Shown here: piece after piece, positions 6,116-8,548 of the stretch | How positions within the stretch are numbered: position 1 is the first letter of the stretch | Layout: the number at the start of each line of letters is the position of its first letter | NCBI GenBank assembly: GCA_007280825.1 | Contig: QYQI01000041.1 | Span: 1-8,548, forward strand | Length of the DNA: 8,548 nt | Direction: 5' to 3' | Origin: Ignavibacteriales bacterium | GTDB lineage: Bacteria > Bacteroidota > Ignavibacteria > Ignavibacteriales > Melioribacteraceae | Program-made: the position numbers and the translations under genes | Notes under the pieces: generated by a model | Told to the model about the DNA's origin: nothing | The model's input: the letters and a program-made list of their open reading frames with translations, nothing else | Database searches by the model: none

Positions 6116-7423
6116 TTATACAACTCCTTTATTCTCAATTAAATTACCAAATAAATCATACTCATTGCAATCGTAAATTTCAATGTGATAAAATTCTCCG
6201 ATCTTTAGTGTATTACTTTTTGCATCAATTAAAATTTCACCATCTACTTCGGGCGCATCGCGTTCGGAACGTCCTACATAGTAATCATTATCCAACGAAT
6301 CAATAAGAACTTTAATTCTCTTTCCAATAAAGGATCGGTTCTTTTCTTCAGAAATTTCTTTTTGAATTTCCATCAATACTGCTTTCCGCTCCTCTTTGAT
6401 TTCTTGAGAAACCGGATCGCCAAGAATAAAACTTGGAGTATTCTCTTCGATGGAATAAGTAAAAACACCCAAACGGTCAAACCTTATATCACGGATAAAA
6501 TCGCAAAGTTCCTCAAACTCTTTTTCGGTTTCGTTAGGATAACCGACTATGAAAGTTGTTCGCAAAGAGAGATCTGTAATTCTTTCTTTAAGGTTGTATA
6601 AAAGCTCTTTTGTTCTGCGTTGCGTTATACCGCGCCTCATAGATTTTAAGACCGTATCGGAAATATGCTGAAGAGGTACATCAATATATTTGCAGATCTT
6701 AGAATTGTTTACAATTTCATTAATGAGATCATCGGGGAGGTGAGACGGATAAACATAAAGTAAACGGATCCATTCTATGCCGTTAATTTTTGAAAGCTTA
6801 TTCATTAACTCGGCAAGATTTCTTTTTCCGTATAAATCAATTCCGTAATCTGTTGTATCCTGACCAATGAGAATCAACTCTTTAACGCCTTGACGCGCGA
6901 GAGATTCTGCTTCTGCAAGAAGTTGATCCATTGGTTTTGTCTTATGAAGTCCGCGCATTAAAGGTATGGCGCAGAATGAACAAGGATTATCGCATCCCTC
7001 GGAGATTTTGAGATAAGCAAAATGTTTTGGTGTTGTAATTATTCTTTCGCCGAGAAGTTCATATTTTAAGTTGCCGCCGAACTCACGTACAATTCCTTCG
7101 TATGCTTCAGTGCCGAAGAAAGAATCCACTTCAGGAATTTCTTTTCTTAGATCATCCATGTATCGTTCGGAAAGACATCCTGCAACAACAACTTTTTTTA
7201 ATTTTCCTTTTTTCTTCAGTTCAATTGCAGAGAGAATTGTATTAACGGATTCTTCTTTAGCCGCATCTATAAATCCGCATGTGTTTATTACAACAGAATC
7301 TGCTTGATTAGGATCATCGGTCAAATCAAATTTATTAAGCTTAAGCTGGCTCATTAATCGTTCGGAATCAACAGTGTTCTTTGAACAACCGAGAGTAATA
7401 ATTGAGATTTTTTGTTTTTTCAT
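6116..7423 (-). CDS. rimO: Ribosomal protein S12 methylthiotransferase RimO
   Basis: Radical-SAM enzyme with two 4Fe-4S clusters that adds a methylthio group to the conserved aspartate of ribosomal protein S12. Domains are in the usual order. The N-terminal UPF0004 domain has cluster cysteines Cys13, Cys49 and Cys83 (LGCSKN, NTCGF, AGCLSERY). The radical-SAM core has Cys144, Cys148 and Cys151 in SEGCDNPCSFCAIP. A C-terminal TRAM domain spans about 364-431. The CDNPCSFCAIP spelling and the GQDTTDYGIDLYG stretch at 187-199 point to RimO rather than the tRNA enzyme MiaB, which usually reads GCNNxCTYCIVP. The 435-residue length is normal. The ATG at 7423 begins a typical MKKxKISIITLGCSKN. It has no close Shine-Dalgarno sequence and follows a 115-bp gap, so it probably begins its own transcript with the GWxTD gene. 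Confidence 0.97.
   Translation of the reverse strand: MKKQKISIITLGCSKNTVDSERLMSQLKLNKFDLTDDPNQADSVVINTCGFIDAAKEESVNTILSAIELKKKGKLKKVVVAGCLSERYMDDLRKEIPEVDSFFGTEAYEGIVREFGGNLKYELLGERIITTPKHFAYLKISEGCDNPCSFCAIPLMRGLHKTKPMDQLLAEAESLARQGVKELILIGQDTTDYGIDLYGKRNLAELMNKLSKINGIEWIRLLYVYPSHLPDDLINEIVNNSKICKYIDVPLQHISDTVLKSMRRGITQRRTKELLYNLKERITDLSLRTTFIVGYPNETEKEFEELCDFIRDIRFDRLGVFTYSIEENTPSFILGDPVSQEIKEERKAVLMEIQKEISEEKNRSFIGKRIKVLIDSLDNDYYVGRSERDAPEVDGEILIDAKSNTLKIGEFYHIEIYDCNEYDLFGNLIENKGVV
6124..6130 (-). promoter_or_regulatory. Shine-Dalgarno site deciding the GTG start of the GWxTD gene
   Basis: Minus strand AAAGGAG lies inside the last codons of rimO, eight bases before the GTG at 6115. Most genes here lack such a site, so its presence supports GTG over the ATG at 6106, which would remove the basic residues of the signal peptide. 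Confidence 0.7.
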
Positions 7424-7474
7424 AATAAAATTTTTTCTTGCTCAGGACATTAATCTTTTTTAGAGCATGAGTAA

Positions 7475-7480
7475 AGTCAA
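7475..7480 (-). promoter_or_regulatory. Candidate -35 box upstream of rimO
   Basis: Minus strand TTGACT matches the sigma-70 -35 consensus at five of six bases. About 17 bases later the region is A+T-rich (AAGATT), which is a poor -10. The box overlaps one arm of the inverted repeat at 7478-7502. The gap location favours a promoter, but the -10 is weak. Confidence 0.3.
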
Positions 7481-7502
7481 AAGTTTACCCGCCATACTTT
7501 TG
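7478..7502. repeat. 7-bp inverted repeat in the cdsA-rimO gap
   Basis: CAAAAGT and ACTTTTG arms are perfect complements around an 11-base loop. An alternative hairpin, CGCCA (7490-7494) with TGGCG (7501-7505), uses part of the same bases, so the two cannot form together. No T-run follows on the minus strand, so an operator or a weak terminator are both possible. I see nothing else in this gap. Confidence 0.45.
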
Positions 7503-7538
7503 GCGTGCATGAACAAGAACAAGAAATAATAAACCTTT

Positions 7539-8366
7539 CTAGCGAATTAATGTGAGGTAAAAATAAACTACCGGTGCAGTGAAAAGTAATGAATCAAACC
7601 GATCGAGAATCCCGCCGTGTCCGGGAATTATTGACGATGAATCTTTTACGTGAGAATCACGCTTGATTAAACTTTCTATCAGATCGCCGATCTGCCCAAA
7701 TAGACCAACAATAAATCCAATAACGATTATATCTTTTAATTCCATGAAATCTAAAATGAATTCATGTGCGGCTATCATTCCGGCAATCGCAAAAACAAAA
7801 CCGGCAATAGCACCTTCCCAGCTTTTATTAGGACTAACACGAGGTAATAATTTATGCTTACCGTAAGCCGATCCGATAAAATATGCGGCTGAATCGCAAA
7901 TCCAGATTGATGCAAGGATTGAGATGATCAAATATCCTCCTTGAGGATATGTAAAAACGGAATCTCTGTAAAACTCTCGCAAGTCAATTATTGCAGCTGA
8001 AAAAAATCCAATATAAAAAATTCCCAAAAGTGTTGATCCAGTATTTGAAACAGCCGAGTCTTTATTTCTGAACAATTCAAAAAGCAAAAGTAAAGCTGTG
8101 ATCAATAATAGTAGTATATGGTAATCAATAATGGGTTTGTACTCGTTTACAATTATCACAGCAACGGAAAGATAACCGATCAGTTTGTTTGTGTAACTGT
8201 GTTTGTTACGCATCATCCGGGTAAATTCAAAATAAGAAACCAAACCGATTGCAAGCACAAGAATTAAAAACGGAATTTTTCCGATGAGACTTAAAACTAC
8301 AAGTAACGGAATTCCGATAAGACCAACAATAACACGCGTGGATAAATTATTTAATTTTTTTGCCAT
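7539..8366 (-). CDS. cdsA: Phosphatidate cytidylyltransferase (CDP-diacylglycerol synthase)
   Basis: Integral inner-membrane enzyme that makes CDP-diacylglycerol from CTP and phosphatidic acid, the branch point for phosphatidylethanolamine, phosphatidylglycerol and cardiolipin. The 275-residue length is typical. The family signature is complete at residues 232-258: SLIKRDSHVKD, then PGHGGILDRFD. Earlier conserved parts are present too: CDSAAYFIG (157-165), SPNKSWEG (178-185) and GQIGD (224-228) with the metal-binding Asp228. Seven or eight hydrophobic segments alternate through the first 220 residues, with a last one at about 259-274. The ATG at 8366 directly follows the TAG of the upstream DUF2007-like gene, and GAGGA in that gene's tail serves as ribosome binding site, so the two are probably co-translated. 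No substitutions in key residues are seen. Confidence 0.97.
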   Translation of the reverse strand: MAKKLNNLSTRVIVGLIGIPLLVVLSLIGKIPFLILVLAIGLVSYFEFTRMMRNKHSYTNKLIGYLSVAVIIVNEYKPIIDYHILLLLITALLLLFELFRNKDSAVSNTGSTLLGIFYIGFFSAAIIDLREFYRDSVFTYPQGGYLIISILASIWICDSAAYFIGSAYGKHKLLPRVSPNKSWEGAIAGFVFAIAGMIAAHEFILDFMELKDIIVIGFIVGLFGQIGDLIESLIKRDSHVKDSSSIIPGHGGILDRFDSLLFTAPVVYFYLTLIR

Positions 8367-8548
8367 CTATTCCTCATCATCAATTTTGCTTTCAAAGATA
8401 TCGTTTATGATTTGTAAAGCTTCATCGGCATCTTTTCTTTTAACAAGTAATTTTATCGGAGAGACTTCACCTAAATAAATGTAGCTTCGGTCTTTCTGCG
8501 AAAGAATAATAGAATCTATTTCTGCACCGTTTAAATTTGCTTTCAACA
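8367..8548 (-). CDS. DUF2007-like small protein, C-terminal part only
   Basis: The last 59 residues and the TAG stop of a gene whose start lies beyond the right edge. It reads as LKANLNGAEIDSIILSQKD, SYIYLGEVSPIKLLV, then KRKDADEALQIINDI and an acidic tail. This is the pattern of DUF2007 (PF09413, called a putative prokaryotic signal-transducing protein): a helix ending in a small-residue turn, a strand with a conserved QKD-type stretch, a central glycine, a basic/hydrophobic strand and a DAxxAxxII helix. Function in this family is unknown. It is joined to cdsA with no spacer, and its last codons contain the cdsA ribosome binding site. The family call is from pattern memory on a partial sequence. 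Confidence 0.65.
   Translation of the reverse strand, partial: LKANLNGAEIDSIILSQKDRSYIYLGEVSPIKLLVKRKDADEALQIINDIFESKIDDEE
8371..8375 (-). promoter_or_regulatory. Shine-Dalgarno site of cdsA within the upstream gene
   Basis: Minus strand GAGGA is read within the Glu-Glu codons just before the TAG of the DUF2007-like gene and ends four bases before the cdsA ATG. It supports this start and coupling of the two genes. Confidence 0.6.

Noticed and set aside
6116..7423. MiaB tRNA methylthiotransferase instead of RimO
   Set aside because: The radical-SAM loop reads CDNPCSFCAIP with a downstream GQDTTDYG stretch, as in RimO.
7490..7505. Rho-independent terminator after cdsA
   Set aside because: The 5-bp CGCCA/TGGCG stem has no T-tract after it on the minus strand.

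Overview
The window is an A+T-rich stretch of a chromosome from a Gram-negative (diderm) bacterium. Envelope genes (an MlaE permease, an Omp85 barrel protein), a GWxTD-domain protein and a DUF2007-like gene next to cdsA together suggest the Bacteroidota/Ignavibacteriota/Chlorobiota lineage, with Ignavibacteria as my best guess. That assignment is inference from gene content and sequence feel, not from a marker-gene tree. Every supported gene lies on the minus strand, so transcription runs from high to low coordinates. There are no RNA genes, insertion sequences, phage genes or CRISPR arrays.

In transcription order: the 3' end of a small DUF2007-like gene (8367-8548) abuts cdsA (7539-8366, CDP-diacylglycerol synthase). 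A 115-bp gap with an inverted repeat and a possible -35 box follows. Next come rimO (6116-7423, ribosomal protein S12 methylthiotransferase) and a secreted GWxTD-domain protein (4844-6115), joined without a spare base. After a 73-bp gap that holds a repeat come a divergent PfkB-family sugar kinase (3802-4770), an Omp85 protein of TamA/BamA type (1959-3821 or 3824) and rnhB (1333-1959), which overlap one another and look translationally coupled. After a 75-bp gap packed with short tandem repeats come a YraN/UPF0102 protein (895-1257) and an mlaE-type lipid ABC permease (1-810).

The genes are mostly housekeeping with an envelope and lipid flavour. CdsA makes the phospholipid precursor, the Omp85 protein handles outer-membrane proteins or possibly lipids, and MlaE moves lipids across the periplasm. 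RimO, RNase HII and YraN serve ribosome modification and nucleic-acid maintenance. The kinase and the GWxTD protein have no assigned role.

The most unusual content is between the genes. Three of the junctions carry G+C-richer arrays of 7- to 11-bp words that differ in sequence but look alike in style. One is read through in frame as about 29 residues before the signal peptide of the Omp85 protein. Another supplies the start codon of yraN. I see no clear new defence or mobile system. The best leads are these repeats and the two divergent proteins (PfkB-like and GWxTD).
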